Part shown: positions 37,175-45,348 of the stretch, piece after piece
Position numbering within the stretch: the first letter of the stretch is position 1
How the letters are laid out: the number at the start of each line of letters is the position of its first letter
DNA from: DASQFQ01 sp963722815
Lineage (GTDB): Bacteria > Actinomycetota > Thermoleophilia > Solirubrobacterales > Solirubrobacteraceae
Direction: 5' to 3'
Assembly (NCBI GenBank): GCA_963722815.1
Contig: CAVROM010000007.1
Coordinates: forward strand, 124,001 to 188,000
DNA: 64,000 nt
Position numbers and translations under genes: made by a program
Notes under the pieces: model-generated
What the model saw: the letters and a program-made list of their open reading frames with translations, nothing else
Databases searched by the model: none
Told to the model about the DNA's origin: nothing

Positions 37175-38299
37175 ATGGACCGGCTCGGCAGCGCGATGTG
37201 GGGCTCGCTCGCGCTCATCGCGTGGACGCACGCCGGATACCCGGCTGTTGCGGCGGCCGCCGCGTCGCGCAGCCGCTACCGCTCGCGCACGGACGACGCC
37301 CATCTCCCGACCGTCGCGCTCGTGATCGCGGCCCACGACGAGGAGCGCGTGATCGGCGAGCGGCTCGACAACGCGCTCGCGCTCGATTACCCCGGCCTCG
37401 AGATCGTCGTGAGCCTCGACGGCTCGACCGACGGCACGCGCGAGATCGTCGAGGGCTACGGCGTCACGCTGATCGACAACCCCCGCGGCGGCAAGGTGCC
37501 GGCGCAGAACGCGGCGGTCCGCGCCACCTCCTCGGACGTCGTCGCCTTCTCCGACGCGAACTCGATGTGGGAGCCCGACGCGCTGCGCCGGCTCGTGCGC
37601 CACTTCGCGGATCCGGAGGTCGGCTACGTGTGCGGCCGCCTGCGGCTGATCGAACCGGGGACCGGGCGCAACGTCGAGGGCCAGTACTGGCGCTACGAGC
37701 TGTGGCTGCGCGCGCTGGAGTCGCGGCTCGGCTCGATCACCGCCGGCAACGGCGCGATCTACGCGGTCCGCCGCAGCGCCTACGTGGAGCTCGAGCCCGG
37801 GCAGAGCCACGACATCGGCCTGCCGTTTCGGCTGCGCCGCGCCGGCCTGCGCTCGCTCTACGAGCCGGAGGCCGTCGCGAGCGAGCTCTCCGCGCCCACG
37901 ACCTCGGCGGAGTGGGAGCGCAAGGTCCGGATGCTCTCGCGCTCGTGGAACGACGTCCTGCGCGGCGGGATGCTCGACCCGCGCGACCAGCCCCCGCGGT
38001 ACTTCGCCGAGCTGATCTCGCACCGGCTGCTGCGCTACGCGACCGGCCCGCTGCACGTGGTCCTGCTGCTCGCGGCGCTCGCCCTCGCGACGACGACGCG
38101 GAGCGCGCGCGCCGTGGTCGCCGGGCACGCGCTGTGGCTCGGGCTCGCCCTCGGGGCCCGGCGCAGCCCCGGGCGCAGCCGGCTCGCCGACTTCGCGTGG
38201 TACTACCTCGTCGTCACCGCGGCGTCGCTGGCCGGGCTCGCCCGGATGGTCTCGCAGGGACCGCAGGCCACGTGGTCCGCGGCGGAGGGGACGCGATGA
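37175..38299 (+). CDS. family 2 membrane glycosyltransferase
   Basis: 374 residues. The GT2 domain (about 45-260) shows VIAAHDEERVIGERLDNALAL, SLDGSTDGT, FSDANSMWEPDAL (the metal-binding DxN/DxD site) and a late SRSWNDVLRGG region in place of the QxxRW motif. Two C-terminal membrane helices (about 285-345). ATG 37175 is followed by a hydrophobic N-terminal segment. TATCAT about 9 bases ahead suggests a leaderless start. Its TGA overlaps the sugar transferase start, so they act in one unit. Confidence 0.88.
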   Translation: MDRLGSAMWGSLALIAWTHAGYPAVAAAAASRSRYRSRTDDAHLPTVALVIAAHDEERVIGERLDNALALDYPGLEIVVSLDGSTDGTREIVEGYGVTLIDNPRGGKVPAQNAAVRATSSDVVAFSDANSMWEPDALRRLVRHFADPEVGYVCGRLRLIEPGTGRNVEGQYWRYELWLRALESRLGSITAGNGAIYAVRRSAYVELEPGQSHDIGLPFRLRRAGLRSLYEPEAVASELSAPTTSAEWERKVRMLSRSWNDVLRGGMLDPRDQPPRYFAELISHRLLRYATGPLHVVLLLAALALATTTRSARAVVAGHALWLGLALGARRSPGRSRLADFAWYYLVVTAASLAGLARMVSQGPQATWSAAEGTR

Positions 38300-38948
38300 G
38301 ACGATCAAGCGCGGCTTCGACGTGCTCGTCGCGGTGGCCGCGCTGGTCGTCACGGCACCGCTGATGCTCGTCATCGCTGTGCTGATCAGGCTCGAGGATC
38401 GCGGGCCGGCGCTGCTGCGCCAGAGCCGGGTCGGGCTGCACGGCGAAGACTTCGATCTCTTCAAGTTCCGGACGATGGTTCCGGACGCGCACGCCCTGGG
38501 CACCGGCTGGCTGATCGCGGAGCACGACCCGCGCATCACGCGTGTCGGCAAGGTTCTGCGCAAGTGGTCGCTCGACGAGCTCCCGCAGGTCTTCAACGTG
38601 CTGCGCGGCGAGATGAGCATCGTCGGCCCGCGGCCCACGCTCCGCTACCAGGTCGAGCAGTACACGCCGTTCCAGCGCCGGCGCCTCGCGGTCCGCCCCG
38701 GCATCACCGGCTGGGCGCAGATCCGCGGGCGCAACACGCTCGGCTGGCCGCAGCGGATCGAGCTCGACGTCTGGTACGTGGAGCACCGCTCGCTGCGGCT
38801 CGATCTGGAGATCCTCGTGCGCACGGTCCCGATGCTCTTCAGCCCCGAGCACGTCTACAACGAGGCGCGCGGCGACTGGGGCGAGGTCGTCGACCCGGCG
38901 GGCCACGCCGAGGTCACGCCCGACGCGCCGGCCGAGACGCAGGCTTAG
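38296..38948 (+). CDS. phosphoglycosyl transferase (PglC-like sugar transferase), start frameshifted
   Basis: Moves a sugar-phosphate from a UDP-sugar to undecaprenyl phosphate at the inner membrane. About 217 residues, the small PglC size class. An N-terminal re-entrant helix (LVAVAALVVTAPLMLVIAVL) is followed by FKFRTMV, the catalytic Asp-Glu pair in WSLDELPQ, MSIVGPRP, and PGITGWAQIRGRN. The natural ATG at 38296 overlaps the previous TGA but is out of frame with the conserved TIKRGFDVLVAV; one missing base near 38300 (ATGAG-G-ACG) would restore it. The first in-frame start as sequenced is GTG 38322. Confidence 0.88.
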
Positions 38949-39568
38949 AACGAGCGCGCCGGCACGCCGCCGACCCGCGCGCCGTCGGGCACGTCCTTTG
39001 TGACGACGGCGCCGGCGGCGACGAACGTCCCGGTGCCGAGGCGCACGCCCTCCACCACGACCGCGCCCATGCCGACGTGCGCGCCGTCGCCGACCGTGAC
39101 GTCGCCGCCGAGGGTGGCGCGCGGCGCGATGTGCGCGGCCGTCCCGACCACGCAGTCGTGCTCGACGATCGCCCCGGTGTTGACGATCGCGCCGTCACGG
39201 AGGACGGCGCCGGCGTTGACGACCGCCAGCGCGAGGATCTGAACGCCGCGGCCGAGCTCCGCCCAAGGCGACACGGCCGCGGTCGCGTGCACGACGGGCG
39301 GGAGCGTGAAGCCGGCCGCGAGCAGGTGGCCGAACACGCGCGTCCGGGTCTCCCGATCGGTGACCCCGCCGACGCCGACGAACGCGTGCTCCACCCCCGA
39401 CACGCCGCCCAGCCCGGCGACCACCGGCACGCCGAGCACCTCGCTGCCCGCGCGATCCGGGTTGTCGTCGACGAGCGCGACGGCGTCGAACACGCCCGCC
39501 GAGCGGATCGCCTCCAGCAGCGACCGCGCGTGCCCTCCCGCGCCGTAGCCGATGATCGGAGAGCTCAT
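38945..39568 (-). CDS. NeuD/PglD-family sugar O/N-acetyltransferase
   Basis: 207 residues. An N-terminal Rossmann-like domain (IIGYGAGGHARSLLEAI) precedes a left-handed beta-helix of hexapeptide repeats (about 100-200). The catalytic His of the PglD type is in GAIVEHDCVVG, and GVPAR closes the protein. Such enzymes add the second acetyl group in diacetamido sugars or O-acetylate sialic acid. Given the PglF-, PglE- and PglC-like genes nearby, the PglD role is preferred. The stop TAA overlaps the convergent sugar transferase stop in TTAG. Confidence 0.9.
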   Translation of the reverse strand: MSSPIIGYGAGGHARSLLEAIRSAGVFDAVALVDDNPDRAGSEVLGVPVVAGLGGVSGVEHAFVGVGGVTDRETRTRVFGHLLAAGFTLPPVVHATAAVSPWAELGRGVQILALAVVNAGAVLRDGAIVNTGAIVEHDCVVGTAAHIAPRATLGGDVTVGDGAHVGMGAVVVEGVRLGTGTFVAAGAVVTKDVPDGARVGGVPARSF

Positions 39569-39581
39569 TCGCGCACCGTAC

Positions 39582-40421
39582 TCAGAAGACCGGGGGGCGC
39601 CCCAGCCGCGTCATGCGCGCGATCGTCCGCCAGCTCAGCGGCCGCCGGCCCGGGTACGGGCCGCGCGCGCCGTCGCGGTAGCCGCGCAGCGCGGCGCGGC
39701 GCTTGGCGCCCGAATCGAGCCGCGGGACGGTGCGCAGCACGAACGACCCCGCGTAGAGGACGCCCAGCGGCCACGGGAGGTACTGACGGGCGAGCCAGAC
39801 GCGGTTGCGGGCGCCGAAGTAGTGGTCGTACTCGTTGCGTGCCGGCGCGTAGGGTGGGTGCTGCGCGGCGATGTCGCCGGCGTAGTGCACGCGATAGCCG
39901 GCGTCCATCACGCGCCAGCCGAGGTCGACGCCCTCGTGCACGAAGCGGAACGCGGCCGGCCATTCGCCGACCGCCGCGAAGACGCGCCGCGGGATCGCCA
40001 CCGCGCCCTCCCACACGTGCGTGACGTCGCTGCTGCGCTCGCGGTCGCCGACGCGCAGGCGCGGCACCCACTCGCGGGCGACCGGGCCGGGCTCAGCCGG
40101 GTCGACGCGCAGCTGCACGAGCCCCAGGCGCGGGTCGGCCGCGAACTTCTCGGCGACGCGGGCCAGCGCGTCCGGCTCCACCAGGCTCGCGTCGTCGTCG
40201 AGGAAGAACAGCAGCTCGCCGCGCACGTGCGGGACGCCGAAGTTGCGCCCCGCGGGAATCCCCTCGTCGGTCTCCGCTTCGACGCCGCGGACGCCGTCCG
40301 GCAGCCCGCTCGGCGCCCAGCCGTTGCCGACCACGACCACGTCGAGGTCGACGTCCTCCTGGGCGAGCAGCGACTCGAGTCCGCGGCGCAGCTCTTCGGG
40401 GCGCTTGCCCTGCGTGAGCAC
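39582..40421 (-). CDS. family 2 glycosyltransferase
   Basis: About 279 residues from GTG 40421. The conserved N-terminal strand (SFGCVVLTQGKRPEEL) extends upstream of that codon with no in-frame start between it and the DUF3105 stop, so the start is unclear. GT2 motifs: VVVGNGW, GIPAGRNFG, LFFLDDDASL (DxD), WEGAVAIPRRVFAAVG, and FVHEGVDLGWRVMDAGY. It resembles rhamnosyl/galactofuranosyl-type transferases; the acceptor cannot be told. Between DUF3105 and NeuD on the minus strand. Confidence 0.85.
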   Translation of the reverse strand: MLTQGKRPEELRRGLESLLAQEDVDLDVVVVGNGWAPSGLPDGVRGVEAETDEGIPAGRNFGVPHVRGELLFFLDDDASLVEPDALARVAEKFAADPRLGLVQLRVDPAEPGPVAREWVPRLRVGDRERSSDVTHVWEGAVAIPRRVFAAVGEWPAAFRFVHEGVDLGWRVMDAGYRVHYAGDIAAQHPPYAPARNEYDHYFGARNRVWLARQYLPWPLGVLYAGSFVLRTVPRLDSGAKRRAALRGYRDGARGPYPGRRPLSWRTIARMTRLGRPPVF

Positions 40422-40447
40422 GACGCACCCGAAGCTCGCTCGCGCGG

Positions 40448-41155
40448 CTACGGGACGCGCTCCGGGCCCTTGTCGATGTAGCGCGTCCGGAAGGTCCGGA
40501 TCGCGTCGAACACCTTGTCGTTCATCTCCGGGCAGGTGAGCGAGTGCGTCCACGCGGTCGCGCCGATCTTGGCCTTCATCCCGGTGGTGTTCTGGAACAG
40601 GAGCATGTGGTAGCCCTGCTGCTCCTCGTTCAGCAGCGCCTCGAGCCGGGTGACGGTCTCCTTCGGCGTGCCCGGGGCGTACTGGACCTCGATGCGGCCG
40701 TGCTCGAGCGGGTGCACGGTCTTGCCGAGGTCGGGCACGTCGCCCGGTGCGTAGATCCCGTCGTCGTACCAGTCGGGCGTGTGGTTGCCGGAGGTCGGCG
40801 GGTTCGTCTTGTAGTCCGAGGGCTTGAACTTCTTGTCCTCGTGGCTCGCACCTTCGTAGGCAGGGTTCGAGAGCGTGCAGCCCGCGGCCTTGGCCGCCGC
40901 CGCCATGTCGGAGGTCGCCTGCGCCGGCAGCTTGACGTTTGCGACCGCGTCCGACGCCTGCTTCGGCTTGCTGGACGAGTCGTCGCCGCCGAGGACGAGG
41001 ACGACCACGACGATGCCGGCGATCAGCGCGACGCCCAGCAGGCCGCCGAAGGCGAGCGTCATGCGCTTGCGGCGCGCGGCGCGCTTGGCCTCCGCCTGCT
41101 CGCGCTCCATCCGCTCCTTGCGGCGGCGCTCCTTTTCCTCCTGCCTGCTGGACAC
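40448..41155 (-). CDS. DUF3105 membrane protein
   Basis: 235 residues. A highly charged N-terminus (RQEEKERRRKERMEREQAEA) leads to a transmembrane helix (about 32-55) and an outer DUF3105 domain with HEDKKFKPSDYKTNPPTSGNH, HPLEHGRIEVQY and LTCPEMN. The His- and Cys-containing motifs are typical of the family and hint at metal or redox chemistry, but no activity is established. The start is GTG; the gene lies 24 bp after the hydrolase. Confidence 0.88.
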   Translation of the reverse strand: MSSRQEEKERRRKERMEREQAEAKRAARRKRMTLAFGGLLGVALIAGIVVVVLVLGGDDSSSKPKQASDAVANVKLPAQATSDMAAAAKAAGCTLSNPAYEGASHEDKKFKPSDYKTNPPTSGNHTPDWYDDGIYAPGDVPDLGKTVHPLEHGRIEVQYAPGTPKETVTRLEALLNEEQQGYHMLLFQNTTGMKAKIGATAWTHSLTCPEMNDKVFDAIRTFRTRYIDKGPERVP

Positions 41156-41179
41156 GGGCCGATGAGGCTAGCGGTTCGC

Positions 41180-42007
41180 CTAGCTCGCCTTGCGCCCGCG
41201 CCGCCCGGCGGAGCGCGGTTGCCAGCACTCGGCGATGAAGTCGGCGATCTCGCCGGTGAGCCGGTCCGGTGCGATGCGCAGCTCGATGATCGAGCTCGCC
41301 TCGAGCAGGCGGCCGTTCGGGAGCTCCTCGGCGAGCATGCCGGCGTCGGAGAACGGGTGGACGGGGTCGCGCCGGTGGCCGATCACGAGCGTGGTGGTCT
41401 CGATCCGGCGGCGCTCGCCGCGGTGGGGCGCGATGCGGCCGAAGAACAGGCCCTGGAGCACGGCGGCGCCGGGCGCCGGGTCCTGGCGCACGGTGTCGAC
41501 CATGAAGTCGAGCAGCCACGGCAGCCGCGGCACCCGCTTGGCGCCGGCCTGGACGACGCGCATCATCGGCTCGCCGTAGCTCAGCGCGAGCATCAGCGGC
41601 GTGAAGGCGAGCGCGCACGCGAGCAGGGCGCCGTCGAGCACCGGCATCTCGATCACCATGCCGCGCAGCCGCTCGGGCGCCAGCGCGGCCGCCTCGATCG
41701 CTGCGTTGGCGCCCAGGGAGGTGCCGAGCACGACCGCCTCGTCGAGCTCGAGGTGGTCGAGCAGCGCGATCACCTGCTCGCCGAAGAACGTCATCGAGTA
41801 GCACTGCGGGTCGAGCGGGCGCTCGGAGCTGCCGTGGCCGAGGAGGTCGAGCGTGATCACGCGGTTGCCGCGGGCGGCGAGCGCCTTCGCGAGCGGCTCG
41901 TGCATGCGTTGACTCAGAAGCAATCCGTGCAGGAGCACGACGATTCGGGAACCCTCCCCGTAATCGGTGTACGCCAGCGTTCGGCCCTCATGGCGGAACG
42001 TCTTCAT
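41180..42007 (-). CDS. alpha/beta hydrolase
   Basis: 275 residues. N-terminal TDYGEGSRIVVLLHGLLLSQ (oxyanion HG), nucleophile Ser in LGTSLGANAAIE, acid in HRRDPVHPF. The usual final His is not obvious: the C-terminal region reads SIIELRIAPDRL, so the third triad member may be missing or shifted. ATG 42007 has AAAGG 8 bases upstream. It is divergent from the sigma-factor gene, with only 15 bp between start codons. Confidence 0.83.
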   Translation of the reverse strand: MKTFRHEGRTLAYTDYGEGSRIVVLLHGLLLSQRMHEPLAKALAARGNRVITLDLLGHGSSERPLDPQCYSMTFFGEQVIALLDHLELDEAVVLGTSLGANAAIEAAALAPERLRGMVIEMPVLDGALLACALAFTPLMLALSYGEPMMRVVQAGAKRVPRLPWLLDFMVDTVRQDPAPGAAVLQGLFFGRIAPHRGERRRIETTTLVIGHRRDPVHPFSDAGMLAEELPNGRLLEASSIIELRIAPDRLTGEIADFIAECWQPRSAGRRGRKAS

Positions 42008-42022
42008 CTCCAACCTTTCTGC

Positions 42023-43519
42023 ATGTCGAGCGTTCCTACCTCCAGCGATCATGCCCTACGAGTGGGGAGTTCTGCGGCGCACCGCCGTTTCCCCCGTGCC
42101 GCGCTGCTGCGGGTGGCGTCCGACGAACGCCTCGTGGAGCTCGTGCGCGGAGGGAGCGAGGCGGCCTTCGAGGCGATCTACGACCGCCACCACCGGGGCA
42201 TCCTGGCGTTCTGCCGCCACATGCTCGCGTCGCCCGACGAGGGCGAGGACGCGCTCCAGCACACATTCATGGCCGCCTACCGCCACCTGGCGGACGGCTC
42301 GGCCGAGATCCAGCTGCGGCCGTGGCTCTACGCGATCGCCCGCAACCGCTGCCTCACGCTGCTGCGCGCCCGCCGCGAGCGCCCGCTGGCTGACCACGAG
42401 GCGCCCGCCACCGAGCACCTCTCGACCGAGGCGCAGCGGCGCCAGGACGTGCGCGACCTGCTCGGCGACGTCGCGCGCCTGCCCGAGGACCAGCGCGCCG
42501 CGCTCGTGCTGGCCGAGCTCGGCGCCGTCTCCCACGACGAGATCGCGCTCGTGCTGAACGTGCCGCGGCAGAAGGTCAAGGCGCTCGTGTTCCAGGCGCG
42601 GACCTCGCTGGCGGCCAGCCGCAAGGCGCGCGAGACGCCGTGCGAGGACATCCGCGAGCAGCTCGCCAACCTGCGCGGCGGCGCGCTGCGCCGCACGACG
42701 CTGCACCGGCACCTGCGCGAGTGCGCGGGCTGCCGCGCGTTCCGCGACGAGGTGGCGCTGCAGCGCAAGACGCTGGCGGTGGCGCTGCCGGTGATCCCGA
42801 CGGTCGGGCTCAAGGAGGCCGCGCTGGGCGCCGCGTTCGGCTCCGGCACGGCCGGTGGCGGGGCCGCGGTGGGTACGAGCGCGCTGGCGGCCAAGGCGCT
42901 CGTGACGGTGGCGCTGGTCGGCGGCGGGACGACCGCGGGCGTCGAGGCCACGCGCCACGCGGTTCCCATGCCGAAGGCGCCGCAGCGGAGCGCGCCTGCG
43001 GCTCCTGCGGCCGCCGTGATCGGGTCGGCGGCGACGGCCCGGCACATCTCCTCAGCGCCGCCGCGCCGGAGCGCGCCCGCCGCGGGCGCCCGCCCTCAGC
43101 CCGCCCGGCCGGGCAAGGCCGCCGCTCCGCCGCGGGCCCGCACGCCGAAGCCGGCGACGCCCGCGGCCGGCGTCCTCGCGCCGGCGCCGTCGGCTGCGCA
43201 CGGCAAGCCGGCGGAGGCCGAGCCGGCGCCTCCGCCCGCGCCGTCCAAGGCGGAGAAGCCCGCCTCGGCGCCCAAGCCCGAGAAGGCGCCCAAGCCCGAG
43301 AAGGCGCCCAAGCCCGAGCAGGCGAAGAAGGCCGAACCGAAGCAGCAGCCCCCGGGCCAGGCCAAGAAGGCCGCGCCGCTCGCCAAGCCGAAGCCGGCCC
43401 CGCCCGCCCACGCGAAGAAGGTCGCGCCGCCCGCGCCCGCGGCGGGGAAGGTTCCCCTAGGGCAGGCCAAGAAGCTCGTCCCACCGTCTTCGCCGAACCC
43501 CAACGGCAAGCACCCGTAG
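42023..43519 (+). CDS. ECF-type sigma factor fused to a zinc-finger anti-sigma-like domain and a Lys/Pro/Ala tail
   Basis: About 498 residues; GTG 42062 is an alternative start. Sigma region 2 is AFEAIYDRHHRGILAFCRHML with ALQHTFMAAYRHL; region 4 is LPEDQRAALVLAELGAVSHDEIALVL. Directly after it comes LHRHLRECAGCRAF, the HxxxCxxC pattern of zinc anti-sigma factors, then a hydrophobic Gly/Ala segment (about 275-310) that may cross the membrane, then about 170 residues of low-complexity Ala/Pro/Lys repeats such as APKPEKAPKPEK. Sigma factor and inhibitor in one chain would be an intramolecular switch. The unusual 3' half keeps normal codon bias. Confidence 0.83.
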   Translation: MSSVPTSSDHALRVGSSAAHRRFPRAALLRVASDERLVELVRGGSEAAFEAIYDRHHRGILAFCRHMLASPDEGEDALQHTFMAAYRHLADGSAEIQLRPWLYAIARNRCLTLLRARRERPLADHEAPATEHLSTEAQRRQDVRDLLGDVARLPEDQRAALVLAELGAVSHDEIALVLNVPRQKVKALVFQARTSLAASRKARETPCEDIREQLANLRGGALRRTTLHRHLRECAGCRAFRDEVALQRKTLAVALPVIPTVGLKEAALGAAFGSGTAGGGAAVGTSALAAKALVTVALVGGGTTAGVEATRHAVPMPKAPQRSAPAAPAAAVIGSAATARHISSAPPRRSAPAAGARPQPARPGKAAAPPRARTPKPATPAAGVLAPAPSAAHGKPAEAEPAPPPAPSKAEKPASAPKPEKAPKPEKAPKPEQAKKAEPKQQPPGQAKKAAPLAKPKPAPPAHAKKVAPPAPAAGKVPLGQAKKLVPPSSPNPNGKHP

Positions 43520-43546
43520 CCGGTTCGTCGCGTACGGTTGCGCGCC

Positions 43547-44401
43547 GTGCCGACGATCCGACCGATGCGCGACGAGGACGCCCGCGCCGTCCACGACGTC
43601 TCCGTGGTGACTTTCACCGACCTCGAGGCGCGCTTCCACGAGCCGCCCTCGCCGCCTCCGCCGCCCGACGCGCCGCTCACCCGCTACTTCCACCTGATCG
43701 AGACCGATCCGGGCGGCGCGTGGGTGGCCGAGGAGGACGGCGAGATCATCGGCGCCGCCCTCGCCATCGACCGCGACGGCATGTGGGGCCTCTCGCTGCT
43801 CGTGGTGCGGCCCGGCCACCAGTCGAGCGGGATCGGGCGCGCGCTGTTCGAGCGCGCCCGCGAGTACGCGGCGGGCGGCCGCCGCGGCGCGATGATCCTC
43901 GCCTCGCCCGACCACCGTGCGCTGCGCGCCTATGCCCGCGCCGGCCTCGCGATGCACCCGTGCATGGACGCCGGTGGCCGCCCCAAGGTCGGGGAGCCGC
44001 CGCCGGGCGTCCGCGATGGCGACGACCGCGATCTCCCGCTCACCGAGGCCGTCGACCGGGAGGTACGCGGCGCCGTGCACGGCAACGACATCGCGGCGTT
44101 CCTCCGCGCCGGCCGGCGGCTGCTCGTCGTGCCCGAGCGCGGCTACGCGGTGCTCGGCCCCGACAGCATCCACCTGCTCGCCGCGCTCGACGAGGAGGCG
44201 GCCCGCGACCTCCTGCTCGCCGGCCTCGCCGCGGTGCCGCCGGACAAGGACTACCGCGTCGAGTGGATCACCTCCGCGCAGCAGTGGGCGGTGCAGCCCG
44301 TGCTCGACGCGGGTCTCGTCCTGAAGCCCGGCGGAGCGGTCTTCGTCCGCGGCGAACTCGGCCCGCTCACGCCCTACCTCCCCAGCGGCGCGTACTTGTA
44401 G
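43547..44401 (+). CDS. GNAT N-acetyltransferase with a second C-terminal domain
   Basis: 284 residues from GTG 43547. The first half is a GNAT domain with LLVVRPGHQSSGIGRALFERAREYA as its acetyl-CoA loop, preceded by an Asp-rich strand. The second half (about 160-284) lacks the acetyl-CoA loop but contains SIHLLAALDEEAARDLLLAG and VEWITSAQQWAVQPVLDAGL, a degenerate GNAT-like copy. This two-domain build recurs in actinobacterial acetyltransferases. Substrate unknown. It lies 27 bp after the sigma gene. Confidence 0.82.
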   Translation: MPTIRPMRDEDARAVHDVSVVTFTDLEARFHEPPSPPPPPDAPLTRYFHLIETDPGGAWVAEEDGEIIGAALAIDRDGMWGLSLLVVRPGHQSSGIGRALFERAREYAAGGRRGAMILASPDHRALRAYARAGLAMHPCMDAGGRPKVGEPPPGVRDGDDRDLPLTEAVDREVRGAVHGNDIAAFLRAGRRLLVVPERGYAVLGPDSIHLLAALDEEAARDLLLAGLAAVPPDKDYRVEWITSAQQWAVQPVLDAGLVLKPGGAVFVRGELGPLTPYLPSGAYL

Positions 44402-44448
44402 CCGCTACGGTTTCAGGACTGTAGCTTCCCGAGGAGGACCCCTTCCGC

Positions 44449-45348
44449 ATGGCAAAACAGCCCCGCTCCCTGGCCGGAAAGGTCGCCGTCGTCACCGGCG
44501 GCGGACGCGGCATCGGCAAGGCGATCGCGCGCTCCCTCGGCCGTGAGGGCGTGCGGGTCGCGATCGCCGATCTCGACGCCACGGTCGCCGAGGCCGCCGC
44601 GGCCGAGACCGGCGCCGGCGCGATCGGCCTCGCCCTCGACGTCACTGACCGCCCCGCCTTCACCGCCGCGCTCGACCGGATCGAGCAGGAGCTCGGCCCG
44701 ATCGACATCGTCGTCAACAACGCCGGGATCATGCCGATCGGCCCGTTCGAGGAGGAGTCGGACGCGACCGCGATCCGCCAGCTCGAGCTCAACCTCCACG
44801 CCGTCATCCATGGCTCCAAGGAGGCCGTCCGGCGCATGAAGCCGCGCGGCACCGGCCACATCGTCAACGTCGCCTCGATCGCCGGCAAGTTCGGCGCTCC
44901 CGGCGGGGCCACGTACTCGGCCTGCAAGCACGGCGTCGTCGGCCTCTCCGAGTCGCTGCGCGCCGAGCTCTACGGCACCGGCGTCGAGGTCCACGTCGTG
45001 ATGCCGGCGTTCGTCAACACCGAGCTGATCGCGGGCACCAACGAGCTCAAGGGCGTCAAGCGCCAGAACCCCGAGGACGTCGCCGAGGCCGTCGTCGAGG
45101 CGCTCCAGTACGGACGCTTCGACGTCTTCGTGCCGAAGTCGCTGGTCGGCCTCGTCCGCTCGTCCGCGCTGACGCCGCGCTCGTTCTCCGAGTGGCTCGG
45201 CCGCAAGATGGGCGGCTCGGCGCTTCTGGGCGCCGACAAGGGCGCCCGCGCGGCCTACGAGGCGCGCGCCGCGCACAGCGCGCCCGCCGCCGAGGCGGTC
45301 GTGGCCGAGGCCGCCGCCGACGAGCCGAAGACCCCCGCCGCGGCTTAG
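44449..45348 (+). CDS. short-chain dehydrogenase/reductase
   Basis: 299 residues, classical SDR. Cofactor motif TGGGRGIGKAIA, with Asp after strand 2 (IADLDA), which favours NAD; NNAG; and the Ser-Tyr-Lys triad in VASIAG and YSACKHG. The extra C-terminal 50 residues are Ala/Glu-rich. A GAGGAG ribosome site (about 44431-44436) precedes the ATG. The TAG stop overlaps the convergent dehalogenase stop in TTAG (45345-45348). Substrate unknown. Confidence 0.9.
   Translation: MAKQPRSLAGKVAVVTGGGRGIGKAIARSLGREGVRVAIADLDATVAEAAAAETGAGAIGLALDVTDRPAFTAALDRIEQELGPIDIVVNNAGIMPIGPFEEESDATAIRQLELNLHAVIHGSKEAVRRMKPRGTGHIVNVASIAGKFGAPGGATYSACKHGVVGLSESLRAELYGTGVEVHVVMPAFVNTELIAGTNELKGVKRQNPEDVAEAVVEALQYGRFDVFVPKSLVGLVRSSALTPRSFSEWLGRKMGGSALLGADKGARAAYEARAAHSAPAAEAVVAEAAADEPKTPAAA

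Noticed and set aside
40422..41804. A 740-codon minus-strand frame containing the glycosyltransferase
   Set aside because: Its N-terminal two thirds are an Arg/Ala-rich shadow of DUF3105 and the hydrolase; only the C-terminal 280 codons carry GT2 motifs.
40544..42022. A 991-codon plus-strand frame running into the sigma factor gene
   Set aside because: The first 490 codons are antisense to the DUF3105 and hydrolase genes and have no domain; only the part from 42023 on is protein-like.
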